Positions 44,421 through 56,451 of a stretch of DNA of 64,000 nt are shown one piece after another (within the stretch, counting starts at the first letter, position 1; each line of letters starts with the position of its first letter). This stretch comes from Roridomyces roridus. Taxonomy: Eukaryota > Basidiomycota > Agaricomycetes > Agaricales > Mycenaceae. The translations under genes were made by a program, and so were the position numbers. Below the pieces are notes generated by a model that did no database searches, had not been told where the DNA came from, and saw nothing but the letters and a program-made list of their open reading frames with translations. The stretch lies in contig JARKIF010000003.1 in assembly GCA_029378245.1 (NCBI GenBank), forward strand, positions 186,001 through 250,000, in the 5' to 3' direction.

Positions 44421-47400
44421 GTTGTTGCCAGTGGACCACGGCGTGATTCCAGACTCTAAAGGAAACCATCAAATTATCAGAGACCCGAAATCAAGCTGTG
44501 CATTCTCTCTTTCTTCCTCTTCCTACATATGTACAGCTCGCAACTGCATCCTCGAATAACACCCTCCCCTCGGCATGCGACAATCGGCACCGACGTGGCG
44601 ACGGTCATCATGATCAGCTGCCATCGGGATTCGGCGCCACCTCATCAAGATGTTCTTCCGGCATTCTAATTTTTACTTCCGTTCCTTGCTTCCACTGCTT
44701 CCTCGATCCATCTTTCTGTCATTTCGGTATCTGTGATTCCCACCCCCCGTCTCGCTTAAGTGCACTCCAATGTGACATTGGACAGATCTGGAGATTGTCC
44801 ACACAGCCTGAGACTGACTTTGTATCCAAGTCTCGCCACTCGACTCAATCACAATGCGACGCCACAAACACACGAACGTTGGCAATTCCGGATGGACGGC
44901 GTACTCCCCGACGCCCAAGAAGTTTGATTCGTGGACCGCTGGTGAGAGCCTCCGTCCTTGGGTGAGAATACCGTGTTGCTGATGGGGAAGAGAAGACGGT
45001 GCTCACGTGTATTCTGTATTCTCTTCGACTGGGCGGTTTGACGCATCGACTCGACCATGCATTCCGACGCTCAGCATTCATTGTTCATTACCGCGAAGGG
45101 AGCTAACCCAGTCCTGTGCGACGAACGCGTATCTTCTCCGCGTAAGCTATTGGACCGTTCCCGCGCCCAACTTCCCGCCACTTGGATTTCTCGCGAATCT
45201 TGACGGCCGAAGCTTGCCGGTGTCCGCGCGAAGAATTTCTACATACCACAGAGCATCCGTGTGTGGGTGAGACACGCTCTCGTTATCTCCAAAATGGACT
45301 CGAGGTGCTCTTTTTTGACAAGAATGTTCGAACGGGCGCTTGACTGCAGTGACTCGATACTCGCTCTCTGACGTCCCGGTGCTCGCGTGAAGAAAAAGAG
45401 CAAGTGCGAACGGGAAGAATCGGGTATCTTTGCCGGACAATGGAAGGAAGGAAGGATAGGATAACTCGGCTGGTTTACCCCCGCCGTGGTTGCTGCTCCT
45501 TGTCTTCGGGTGGCCTCCCACGGTATTTTCTTGCCTGCAATACCGCCGATGTGAAGCACCCTGCCGCAAAATCCGTACTCCGGTCGACGAGTATTACTCT
45601 CATGCTCAATCGTCCATTACCGCGAAGGGAGGGACAGTCCCGAGGACTAGGCTACAGCTGGTAGTCTCGGTACTTTCCGTTTCCTCCAATGTCCATCCTC
45701 GAAACTTAGCCAGTACCAACACAGAAGAAAGAATGCTGGCGCTCGGCCCCAAGTTGGCTCAATGTCGGCATTCATCAGAAAGAAGCCATGTACTCGGGCT
45801 CACGTTTGGACTTCTGTGAGCTCTTATCTTGGCTCTTAATTTGATCTAGGTTCAATCTAGGCTCAACTTGTCGGGTGGCGCATTCAATTCCTGGGATCTG
45901 TCGCGTTTATAGCACTCACCCTCGGTCCTCGGAGGGTCGGGTGCGAGGGTGCATGCGCCCGAGATGACTCGAAATAGATTCCGTGGAAGCACACTGGACT
46001 GCATGCTACACTCGGATTGAATTGAATGGAATCTGAATTCCCCTGATCAGCGACGATGCGGCGTTCAAGCTCATACTTGACCTGAATCCTTGATTGCTTC
46101 CTGCTTCTTGCTGCCGAGCTCTAGCTATACCCGCCCAATCTCCCCATCCCTCCTCGCGCCACGTCCTAGGAGCGTCAATCCCAGACCTGGATGATAACGA
46201 TAGGACTGCGTGTCCTCTCGTCGGCTCAAGCCGAGTAGATTCTTCTTCTGGCCAGGAAGTCAGTGAGTTCAACGTCTGCTCGCACAATACAAGGGGTTAA
46301 TTACATTTTAACATGGGATAGTCGGTTGGTGGCGCCGCCTCGCGACCCCACCGACTGACTGATTTAGAAAGAATGGAGATAGAGAATTTTTGGGGTGCCC
46401 ACCGGGCCTGTGTCCGAGCGTTCATGGTGAACAATTGAATTTGAATCTCTGACGACAGGTAATTTACACTAGATTCAGCATTGGGGTACACACCCGTGTC
46501 GCCGGGCCCGCGCCTTCATTCCCTGCTCCAACTTCAACCCCGAATTCGCCATGTGTATTATTCCCAGCTGAGTTCCCAGCTCCTGCCTGATTAACTCAGG
46601 TATTGCCACGACGGGGTGAGTCTTCTTCCACGCCCGAAGTTCAAACACCGACGGCGTTTGGTAATAGGTCCTTGGTCTAGATTTTGTCTGGGAGAGTTCG
46701 CTGTTAGAGAGCTCGGAAACCTAGTCTTCTCAATCCCATGGCTATTTAGGAGCGGTGAGAATCTCAACTACTATAGACCCCAAGATGCTGACTCTGAGGG
46801 TTCATTCAGCTTGGGAGCTCCAAACCCGCGCTTCCTGTGGCAAGCAAGTATCGGGCTCTTTGATATCTCTAGCGCAGTTTCTCCATCGGCATTTCTGGAC
46901 CAGCCCAGACTCGGGTGGGCTTGACGGAAGGAATTCACACTCTGTATGCCTCTAAATTTGGATCCCGCATTTAAGTTTCTAACCCCCATGACCGTGCCAT
47001 TTTCTCCGCGCGCTAGGGTCTTGCTATTGTTTCGAACCAAAGGGTTGACTCGGGCTAGCGGCTTGAAATACGCACCACGCCACTCACGCCACCGAACCTA
47101 GTGGAACGAATTTATAGCACCGACGGCGTTTGACAGTGTACAGGTGGTTCAGAAAAGCAGGTCGGATGTTTACGAGCGGTGAGAAGCTATAAAGCCCCAA
47201 GATTAGTTTGACTTTCAACTTGAGATAGGTGAAGAATCCGCTCTCAAGCCGAGCTAGCAAGCACCGACCTCTGGCCTAGATCGATATCGAATTTACTGCT
47301 CGGCAACGGGTTGCAAATTCCTGTTGAACTGTTCAGCTCTGATTTAAGACTACAGTGTTAAATTTCCCAACGAGGATATCTCCGCATTTTCAACTGGGTG

Positions 47401-48649
47401 AAATCGTTCAAAGCACAAGCACAGAAGTACACAAGTGGAAATCGCAGATGAGTTTGATTCGAATATCAACGCCCAACGCGCCGATTTCGATTTGTAGCGC
47501 ACCCAGCCACCTGGAATCCCGCCTCCCTTGCCGAGTCAACCTCAAGCGAGATCTCTCCTCTCTGTCCTGTCTGTCACTGTCAGCGAAAGACTGACTGACC
47601 CAGACCGACCCAGAGGGGCCAGAGTTCATCTCGGCTGGAGCCGAGCATACGGCGTACGCGGGGCGTTATCTGCGTTGGCGAGCAGCAACAGAGTACGCAT
47701 CTCCGTCACTCCCCGACCGCGTCCCGATGCAAACAACTTTTTGTGCGACCCGACTCGGGGACCGTTCACCTGACTTGTAATTAGCATCTCTTGTGGACTC
47801 GAACATGCATCTCATCTCCGTCTCGCTCGGCAGTTCCGGTGGAATCTTTTTGCAGCCCTAGCCCTCGCCTACAGCCCTGTTGTCCGACGCCGGGGACGCT
47901 GCACCGTGGATGAGGGACAATGATCTACGTCGTGGAGATAAGTAAGTGCTTCGAGTCCAAACTCCGATATCTCTGGCATGCGTTGCACAAGATCATCGAC
48001 ATTCTCGAGCTCGCAAAAGTTAACGCGATATACCTCGTCCTGGTCAGGATCCGCTCAGGCGCACCACGGCAGGTCGGGTCGGGTGGTGCGTGCGGCATCA
48101 CCATGATACAACCGGGTCATAAGGTGAATAACCACAACACTGAACAGAATGCTCTAACCAGTAAGCGACGCCGACCGGGCGGCCGACGGGATGCCGTAGA
48201 AGGTAATTCAAGAACGTCAACCTCGCTTGCTGCTTGACGTCGTCGCACGTCGATACATACACTGTGTGTCCACCGTCTGTTTCAGTTTCAATTTCCGTGG
48301 GACCGTGACGAACTTACATGCGAACTTGACCACCGCGTCATGAATGATACGCCGAGTTTTTTTTTTGAATTCTTGTCAGGTTGTTACATACATACGTGTC
48401 TCCGGGTGGAGAGTTTCAGCTCATAGCCACGTGCATGCGTGGTTGAATATTGAACTGCGACTCTCTCGAACGCCGATATGATATATCGACAGGTCTAGTA
48501 ATACTTTCAACTTTGCGGCCTGCGCTCAACCTTCTCCGAGGAATCACAGACTTCTACTGACGGCAGAAGAAATCCAAGTCAAACACTCATTGTCATCAGG
48601 TTCATGCATCCGTCTGGACTGGACAACGAGCTCGAACCCTGTGGCACCA
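44421..48649. other. Long region without a recognised gene
   Basis: About 4.2 kb with no supported gene. CACCGACGGCGTTTG occurs twice (about 46648 and 47120), each followed about 100 bp later by AGCGGTGAGAA and CCCCAAGAT, so there is a diverged direct duplication of some 170 bp. CCATTACCGCGAAGGGAG also occurs near 45090 (with a T) and 45615. Confidence 0.35.
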
Positions 48650-48786
48650 GGTTGGATGGCCGAGCGGTCTAAGGCGCCAGACTAAGGACCAGCGTCAATT
48701 GGCGCTTCTCTAATCTTCTGCAGTTACCGTTACCTGCGGTGGTTATCTGGTCTTTCGGGGCGTGGGTTCGAATCCCACTCCAATCA
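48650..48786 (+). tRNA. tRNA-Leu (AAG) with 57-nt intron
   Basis: The acceptor GGTTGGA pairs with TCCAATC (one G-U), discriminator A. The D arm reads TGGCCGAGCGGTCTAAGGC. The anticodon stem CCAGA/TCTGG holds CT-AAG-G, interrupted after position 37 by a 57-nt intron (48688-48744). A long variable arm and CGTGGGTTCGAATCCCAC T arm complete a class II leucine tRNA. TTTT follows at about 48791. Confidence 0.93.
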
Positions 48787-49683
48787 AATCTTTTGGCTTC
48801 AGATTTGACTCCTGGTACGCAAAGCAAGAATCCTGACATCGACCCAGAAACCCTTTTACGCCCTGCACCAAAAAGAAACCGATGGTCATAGACTTCATCC
48901 TCCGAGTCGGCCTTCCTACCGAATTCTTGCTCCAACCTCTGATCCCGAGTCCTCGCGGTTGAAGTCCACCGCCGTCGTTCATTCCTGCTGTGTCTCGTCC
49001 CTGGCTCGGGTCGCACTTCCTGTCGGAGCCGTTCATCTTCGGCGTCTCTCGCCTTCTGGAGGTCATGTGGACAGCACAGACAGTCTACAGAAGATGATGT
49101 CCACAAGCATCGGTTTGCTCCGCCGATAAGTTCAAAATACTCTGCTGCACATGCTAAGCGCACTTGTTCATTTTCAGCTTGCCTTCTCCGCTCTCCTCCT
49201 TGAATCTGATATCCATATATGCAGCGCCAAAATTGTCAACAGGTACCGTGGCGCCTGTTACAATGAAGAAGTCGGATACCACGCAGGCGGAAGCTCAGGA
49301 CATCGTTGAAACTTGACGGTGTATTTTCCCCGTCTTACAAAACTTACCTCTCATTGTAGCCTTAGAAATACCACTGGGAGAAATGATGAATGATAGCGAA
49401 GAAGCATAGTTCGCGGACGGACGTACTGGAAAAGATGGTGCCTGCAAGCGCTCCATCCAAAATACTTACTCTGCTGCACATTCGGGCGCTTATTCAAGCG
49501 TCACGGGCCATGCCCTCTGTTGTGCTCAAGGCGCGCGTTCCATGTAAATACCTGGCAGGGATTGCATAAAAGGACGTTTGAAAGTAGACCTCACTGCACT
49601 GGCAGCAGCAGCCCTTCTCTTGACTGAAAGTAAGTACTCCACTGAATGGGACCGGCATCCGGTACTGATCCCCATTCGAAGGC

Positions 49684-50070
49684 ATGGACTACGTCGACGG
49701 CGTCGCTCCCGTCGTCACAACCTTTGGGCCGGGAAACCGCTACCACCTCGCCTACGGCTCCGCCACTCTCCCCAGTATAACGGGATTCGTGCCCACCACC
49801 AACGATAACGCATCACACTTTCTTCTCGGCTTTTCGTACTCTTATCCGGGGTTGGCGTTCTACTGGGATGGCGCGGGCGAGGCATTCTTCCGGCTCGGCA
49901 GTTCGACTGCAATACAGGCGGTGGGGAATAGTTGGACCAATTCAACTGGTGTTCCGATCGTGCTTGGGTTGAATATTGCTTCGACAGCAGCTACGGCACA
50001 CAGCCCCGGTGATGGGGGCGGCAGACTTGTTGCCTATAGGATTCCTGATAATTTGGATTTTTTGGATTAG
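49684..50070 (+). CDS. Small unknown protein B, paralogue of 23450-23782
   Basis: A 128-residue frame opens with MDYVDGVAPVVTTFGPGN and contains HLAYGS, GFVPTTN, FLLGFSYSYPGLAFYWDGAG and a Ser/Thr/Ala-rich second half. The ATG lies 2 bp behind an acceptor (CGAAG, ending 49681); the donor GTAAGT starts at 49630, so intron 1 is in the 5' untranslated region, as in paralogue A. A TATA-like CATAAAAGG occurs at about 49565, roughly 65 bp before the donor. No signal peptide or known domain. The conserved first 75 residues and the shared 5' intron support a real gene of unknown function. Confidence 0.65.
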   Translation: MDYVDGVAPVVTTFGPGNRYHLAYGSATLPSITGFVPTTNDNASHFLLGFSYSYPGLAFYWDGAGEAFFRLGSSTAIQAVGNSWTNSTGVPIVLGLNIASTAATAHSPGDGGGRLVAYRIPDNLDFLD

Positions 50071-51221
50071 GTACTTTTCAATGGATGATTGTGTCTGCCA
50101 ATGAAAAAAAGTCGTACCCAATTCCGTATGAGTGTGATCAGATACTGACGACCGCACAATGAATGGTGAGTGAGGAAGCGCCCGGAACGCCGAGAGAACC
50201 CAGCCGACGATAAACTTGAGGTAAGTTCCAAATCTCCATAGAAGATGCGGTTTAGTCGAGTCCAAGTCGAGTCAACTCCCGGATTCCTGCCCAGAGCCAG
50301 AGGCAGACACTTATAGGATGTTATCGAACGCCGTGTCGCGGCGGAGACAACGGCAAGTCGAATCCGTCTGACCGGCCCACGATCTCGTCCGATAGCCCGG
50401 AATTTTAGAACAGGTGTTTGCGTATGGATGATGTCGATGAAGACAAAAGAGGGTGTAATATGTATGCAGCCCGCCCGGCGTTCTACGCAAGACGACGCAG
50501 AAGAGACTGCGCCTGCGGTCGCGGCTCGAGATGAGAATAAGGATGCGGTAGCGGCAGCATGAGTGCTTATATACTTGTCGTGGATCGGACAGGGAGGCCG
50601 CAAAAAAAGCGAGTCTCGAATCGGGAGTCGAGGGCAGGCCCGGGTCGAGGCCCGGGTCGAGGCCTGTCGAGGCCTGGTAACGCTGTTTGAAAGCCCATCG
50701 ATGGTCAAACCGGTTGGGGTTCACAATAGGGACCTGGGAAGTTGGAACTCAGTGGGCCTTTTGAGACGGCTGGCCAAGCCTCGAGGACAAGCGGTGCACC
50801 AATAGTCAAATTTGCGTGCTAAGGAAGAGGGCCAAGTGTGGAATCTCTGCGCGGGGTACTGAGATCCTGAGATGACGGGGAGGAGTCAGTAAATTCCGAA
50901 GCGGTGCTAATCAAGAAATGATCGTGTTTGCCATCCAAACAAATCCCGCTTGAACTCGATCCACCACCTTGTACTTTCTTGTGGCTCTTTCCACTGGCTT
51001 GAGAAGGATTTCATTGAGAAGCGTCTGCATTCAGGTGTGCGCGTCCTGTGGACAATGTGCCAAACTCTGGAGACAGCGTGAGTGGCGGCCCGGTCCGCCA
51101 TCAAGAAGTTGGAATCTTGGATGCGCATTGCGCAGTTCTGGCACTTGTCTGGCAGCACCGTGCGGCGCAGTTGCGTAGTCAACTCTATTAAAGGGCGGCC
51201 ACAATCTCCGTCCCGTCCCCG
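50071..51221. other. Intergenic, no gene seen
   Basis: No supported gene. Tandem GTCGAGGCCCGG-type words lie at 50642-50670. The last 50 bp carry a TATTAAAG and the leader of the aminopeptidase gene. Confidence 0.35.
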
Positions 51222-52846
51222 ATGGGACTACTAGCCTTTACCCTCACACTTGCTCTCGCCGCTTTGGCGACAGCGCAGAGTGGCCAAGTCCCCTTCGAGA
51301 CTTCTCAAGGTGAGTCAGATCGGGAGTCACCAACAAGTTGGGGAAGTGATCCATCCCGATAGAACTTTCCTTCAAGCCCAATGTGCATTATGGACTCTGC
51401 CTGGTCGAATTTCTTCCCATGGAAGGCACGGCTCAGCAGCAATGGATGACAGAGGCAGAAAAACTCGAGCTCAAAGCGCAGGGTCGGGACTTTATGGATA
51501 TGTGCGTTATTCTATCGTGCCACCACCTAATTAATCTTGATTGCCTTGTGTAGAACCGACACCCCTCACCTCGGGTCCTCTCCAAAGCAGCACTTTTCGT
51601 ACCCACCCCCAAATTCGACCCTAGTCAGGCCCGTATTCCCTCACCTCTCCACTGCGGAGCTGAAAGCCAACCTCTGGCATTTTACTTCTTACCACAATCG
51701 GGCATGGGACTCCGACACGGGGAAGGAGAGCTCGGAGTGGTTGTTTGCCAAGATCTTGACCTATACGGCTGAGCTTGCCAGTGAGGAGTTGAAGGCCATG
51801 ATCGACGTCGAGGCCGTGCAGCATCCGTTCAAGCAGATTTCCATTGCAAGTCATATATATTTCTCATCCAACCGCACCGTCGACTTGACGTTCTCGTAGA
51901 TTGCGCGCATTACACCTCCCGGTGCGGTGGATTCAGACCCTGCCACGATTCTCGGAGCGCATATCGACAGCCTGAACTATGGAAACTTTTCTGCTCGTGC
52001 GCCAGGTGCTGGTGATGACGGGTCGGGTACTGTTACTATTCTCGAGGCGTTTAGAGGTTCGTTTCTTACCATGGTAAGACAAGAGCGCTGATCTCGGTTA
52101 GGACTTTTGGTGGCGAACTACATCCCCGCTTCACCGCTCGAGTTTCACTTCTATGCTGGGGAAGAGGTAAGAAGGGGCTCTGTACCTCTGTTCATCTGTT
52201 CACGACGCATCAAAGGGTGGTCTTCGTGGTTCTCTGGCGATAGCTTCACGCTACGAAGCCGAAGAAAAGGCCGTTAGAGGCATGATTCAATTCGATATGA
52301 CGGTGTGTCATTCTCTTTCTGCTCTATCCAGACTCATCTCCCATAGGCGTGGCTCAAGGCCGGCACGCGAGAGGAGATCGCCGTCATTGGCACGTTGACC
52401 GACACCGCCCTCTCGGATCTGCTCGTTCTTCTCATCGAACGATATAGTAATAAACAATCCCCTCGCTCTTGCTCTACACTATACGCCTACTCATGGGTGC
52501 TTCCGTCTAGTCGAGATCCCCTGGGTCAGAGACGTCTACGCGAGGGGTGGGACTGACCATATAAGCTGGACTAGGGCGGGCTATCAGTCGTGTCATCCTT
52601 TGGAGGCCCAGTTGAAGAACACCAATCCGCGTAAGCTTTTGCCAGTTTTGAAACGTCTGGAACCCGACTGACTAGCCCAAGACATCCACACCGCTGACGA
52701 TCGGATTGACGTGTCGCCCGAGTTTTCCTTTGACCATATGCTTGAGTGAGTGCTTCCTTTAAGCCATGTACTTGGAGGAGCGCTGATGGGTTTGTAGTTT
52801 CTCAAAATTGGCGGTCGCGTTTGCGATTGAGATGACTAGCTATTGA
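51222..52846 (+). CDS. Secreted M28 zinc aminopeptidase (leucine aminopeptidase type)
   Basis: Ten exons (51222-51309, 51363-51501, 51554-51845, 51900-52056, 52102-52166, 52216-52302, 52347-52446, 52511-52630, 52682-52745, 52798-52846) encode 386 residues. A signal peptide covers about residues 1-18 ([16 protein letters not shown]). A propeptide-like part includes [15 protein letters not shown]. The zinc ligands of the family are all there: His194 (GAHIDS), the Asp of GAGDDGSG (about 212-213), Glu246/247 (AGEEGG), Asp274 (FDMT) and His352 (NPHIHT). The enzyme should release N-terminal residues outside the cell. Intron 3 (51846-51899) starts with GCAAGT, the GC-AG class; only that junction keeps the frame. 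All other introns are GT-AG. Confidence 0.9.
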
Positions 52847-53330
52847 GAAACGTGTTTCGAGGAGTTTTTGCGCGACACCATCGATATCCATTGATGATGC
52901 TGAGTCTTACCTCCTCCGTTTCCCCAAAGATCTCGCCAGCCAAGGTCTGCAGTTTTCATCCTCAAGATCGTCTGTTGGTAGCCGCTCGCTCGCCACCCGT
53001 GGCCACCCTCTCCAGGGACTCGCGCACATTCGAATCCATGGCCATTAACAGAGCTCCGTGTCAACTGCAGTGAGCCTTCGAAGCTCGAACCGGTAAGCTG
53101 AACCGATACCAAACTGTCCTTCAAATATTTCATTTCCACCTTTCCAAAGTTCCATTTTCCCCCGGACATCTGAAGCTCCTGCCTGAGGCTCCACCGAGAG
53201 TTTTGGATGACCTCGGGTTCCTCGCTATCCATACGGTCCATCCCCGACGCGATCCACCCAAGTATGAGCAGCATGCCGCAGATGGAAGCGCGCGGGGCCC
53301 ATATGCGTTGGAAGGACAACTCTTCACCCC

Positions 53331-55097
53331 TAGTCTCGGAAACCCAGACGTTCCTCGCATTCTCACAGCGGGACTCACCAAGGGGCTTCAAAAATGCGAA
53401 TTTCTTGTATGGGGTCTCCAATGTGTGATGTAGACTCTTGGGAGTATAGGAAAAATTATTTGAGGCTAATCGGCCCAGCGGTTGTCGAGAAAGAATGAAA
53501 AGGATTATTACTATATCGGTGGGGAGGGGTAGGTACAGCCACTACCAAATATGGTAACTGCCTGAGTGCGAGTTGGCGGGAGTTCGATTCAGTGAACCGG
53601 CAGAAGCTTGGGGCATTTTTTATTCGCTACTTGCACACCTTTTGAGTGGCCTGATAGGCTCAACATGCATTGTGTACACAGAAAATATATATTCCTTCAA
53701 TGCTGGGGCTCTTGTGTAGTGTACTGAGGCGATGTTGCCCGGAGATAATGCCTAAAAAGGAAGATCTGATGGGATCAATCATTACGTAGGGAGGGAGGGT
53801 CCCTCGACCCTCTGAAAAAAAAAATTGGAAGGTATGTTACATTTTTCTTATCGTTGAAGCCCCTTGGGACTCACGGCTGATTCTCAGTAGCCGGATTTAA
53901 TTCCTAATCTGTAATTTCGACTGATGGATGAGACATTTGATTGATTGGCTATATGTGTGATGGGAGAATTGGCGCTAGAACGTTTGGGCCGGTCGTCGCT
54001 GTGTTACCTACCATCAGCGTGATGGAGGCGTCACTCTTGCTCCACATCACCCGCCGCCTGCCTGCCGCACTTCCGGCTGCGCTCCCTGCCCTCCCCGCGC
54101 TCGTTAATGCCTTCCCCGCGTCCCAAGCATCCGCCACAACACTTCGGAAATGACTCGGGCCTTCATTATCCCAAATTGGCATCAAATTTCTGGCACGGTA
54201 CTTGTAGGGAAAACAAGTTGTACATTGCTCCGAGAACAAAGTGCCCTGCTCCGAAACCCAAGAGGCTATACAACTTTAGTAGCGTTAGGCGTCTGATGGC
54301 GCCTAACGATCTCGTTGATGCCTAACCTCGGCAAGCCGCCTATCCTTGGCATGTGCTTGGCTGTCTGCTACCGTGACTGTCTGTCTGCCTCTCATGGTGG
54401 ATTCTGAGTCCTTCCATTCACAGACGAAAATGGGGGGGGGGGGGACTGATTTGAGGGCCACTCAAATGTCTCCCCAACCTAACCTAACAGAGTCTAACCG
54501 CCACTCACGGTGGATTCTGAGTTCTTTTTCCGACCAAACCTAACAGTGTCCTAACCGCCACTCACTGTTGAATCGGAGTCTTGGCAAAAGCTTGGCAATT
54601 GATGGATAGGCTGCAAATGACATGGCAATGCCGAAGAGTTAGGCATCAGAAAGTGATTGTTAGGCGTGATGACGCCTAACGCTACTAAAACTGTCGTGCC
54701 TCGAAACCCAAGTGCAAGGCACCAATGAATGAGTGGGGGAGCTCAGATCTCATGTCTCTTACTGTCTGTATGGCAAACCCTAGTATGTTTCGAAGTCTAG
54801 TCTGTCTGGCTAGTCCATTTGGGCTTTCCTCACTGCGGCAGTTGAGAGGATCAAGCAGGGTCCATGATTTGGCGATGGGAATAATGGTGTTACACGCCAC
54901 GTCACGCTGATGGTAGGTAACACAGCGACGACCGGCCCAGACGTTCTAGCGCCAATTCTCCCATCACACATATAGCCGATCAATCAAATGTCTCATCCAT
55001 CAGTCGAAATTACAGATTAGGAATTAAATCCGGCTACTGAGAATCAGCCGTAAGTCCCGCTGTGAGAATGCGAGGAACGTCTGGGTTTCCGAGACTA
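53331..55097. mobile_element. 1.77 kb TIR element inserted in the initiator tRNA gene
   Basis: Ends TAGTCTCGGAAACCCAGACG are perfect inverted repeats over 45 bp and continue for another 165 bp with few differences (left arm interrupted by a nested insertion and resuming at 53866; right arm 54903-55053). The 8-bp duplication TTCACCCC (53323-53330, 55098-55105) is exact. The termini and duplication length fit the hAT superfamily loosely. No transposase frame is present. Internally GGCGTCATCACGCC and CTAACGC-type inverted words surround about 54270-54690. Confidence 0.85.
53378..53865. mobile_element. 488-bp element nested in the left arm
   Basis: Ends CCAAGGGGCTTCAA and TTGAAGCCCCTT are inverted repeats of about 12 bp. 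GGGACTCA flanks both sides (53370-53377, 53866-53873). Removing it joins the two parts of the left arm of the 1.77 kb element. Inside is an A-box-like TATGGTAACTGCC and a B-box-like GGAGTTCGATTC (about 53560-53595), then a T6 run, so it may carry a SINE-like unit. Confidence 0.65.
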
Positions 55098-55196
55098 TTC
55101 ACCCCGAGGTCACTCGATCGAAACGAGTTGCTGCTATGTATATCCACTGGTTGATGTCTTTTTTTGCGGATGGATAGGTGGGATATGTAAGTGGAT

Positions 55197-56451
55197 ACAC
55201 CGCCAGAGTGCGGCCAGCTGACCGGCAGCTGGGCGCGAGATGTGTACCCGATGTCGCTGACGGATGGTATCTGGATGGTGGCCGGGTGGATCCCAGCTTT
55301 CATCTTCAATGGAGCCAGGGTGGATCCAGCTTTTATGAGTGCCAGCTGGTTGGTGTAGCTGGACACAAGCTGGTGCTTCAGGTACTCAACTTCACTACAT
55401 AGCTGTTCACCGTTCTCGGTCATTCTAAACATTTTCTTCACACTCAAAAAGGACGGCAGAACATTGAGTTGATTCTACATAAATACATGCCAGGAAGTAC
55501 ACAAAAGGGCATCAAATTGAACGAACCAGAACATGAAAGCGGACGATAATGCTGATGTTGATGGACATTCGGAACAAGAAACACCCAGAAGGGACACAAT
55601 AACGGCAGGGATGACACGGCTGGAGCAGGGAAACACAGAAGCAGTAGACCAGTAAAGAGGTGGGTGGGGTCGCGCGGTGCCGGGGATTCAATGGGAACTT
55701 GTGGTTTGAGGCTTTTGAGATGAGGTCAACGCTCAGGGACTGACTTGCGGGGGAAGAACTTGGGCGGGCGGCGGCAGGTGCTTTGCGGCCTTGATGTAGC
55801 TTGAGAATTGCACAACAAGTGGACTTGAGGACCGTGAGTTGAATAGAGAGAAGTGTCCTTGAAAGCAACTTGAAAGGGAGGAAGGACTTGCAAGAGGAAA
55901 GCCACGAGAGGAGGGAGAGAATGTGGGGGGAAGAAGGAAGGGAGGAGCGTCTCCGAAGTCGCACCATTCACTTATATCACCTACCGTTACCATGGAGCCG
56001 AATCAGCGCCGGACGTCAAGAGGTGGAGCGTGGAGTGATGCGAGGGTGATCGCTATGTTACGGCAAACGGCTTGACATCTCAGCGCCTCGGCAATTGACT
56101 TGTGGATTTATTTTCAAAGTCGACGGCGATCGTTTCTCCTCACAGCTGGGCATGTAACTGACAACTCTGGGTTGCTTTGGGCTCAGGATATTAGATAAGT
56201 AGAAATGCTGACTCTATTGACGCCAACCTTGCGAACATTTGGACCCAATTTAGACCCAAGACTTCCAGCTAGACGCAGGTGTACCCAGCCATGCCGCTCG
56301 GCATGGGCAGCCAGCTGGCTAACAGCTGAGAAATGTGGCTGGATCACTCAGCTGGGACCCAGCCGGTGTCCGGCTGCACACACGATACCAATCATCTGGC
56401 GTTGGCATGGCCGCACCGGCTGGATGCCGCCTGACGGCACTTTGGCGGTGT
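55197..56451. mobile_element. Older 1.25 kb TIR element
   Basis: ACACCGCCAGAGTGCGGCCAG at the left and ACACCGCCAAAGTGCCGTCAG at the right (reverse complement) are similar over about 40 bp. The flanks AAGTGGAT and AAGGGTAT agree at six of eight positions, so an aged 8-bp duplication is possible. Both ends also share many CAGCTGG words. No coding frame is supported. Confidence 0.5.

Larger units (their letters stand above)
53267..55136 (+). pseudogene. Initiator tRNA-Met gene split by a transposon
   Basis: The 5' half (53267-53303: acceptor AGCAGCA through the CCCATA anticodon loop) is followed by a 22-nt intron after position 37, and the gene breaks off at ACCCC (53330). The 3' half resumes at 55098 with TTCACCCCGAGG, then the T arm with its ATCGAAA loop, and ends at 55136; a T7 run follows. 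The 8 bp TTCACCCC are present on both sides of the inserted 1767-bp element. The acceptor ends still pair perfectly. One change in the D stem (GGCGC to GCCGC) suggests decay after the insertion. As it stands no functional tRNA can form unless the element is removed. Confidence 0.85.

Noticed and set aside
51846..51899. GT donor two bases downstream for intron 3 of the aminopeptidase
   Set aside because: Using GTCATA shifts the frame and loses the conserved IARITPP...GAHIDS block.
52840..53421. 193-codon minus-strand open frame downstream of the aminopeptidase
   Set aside because: It runs through the 5' half of the split tRNA and a transposon end, so the frame as a whole cannot be a gene; the middle part (52900-53200) has coding-like composition but no recognisable family.
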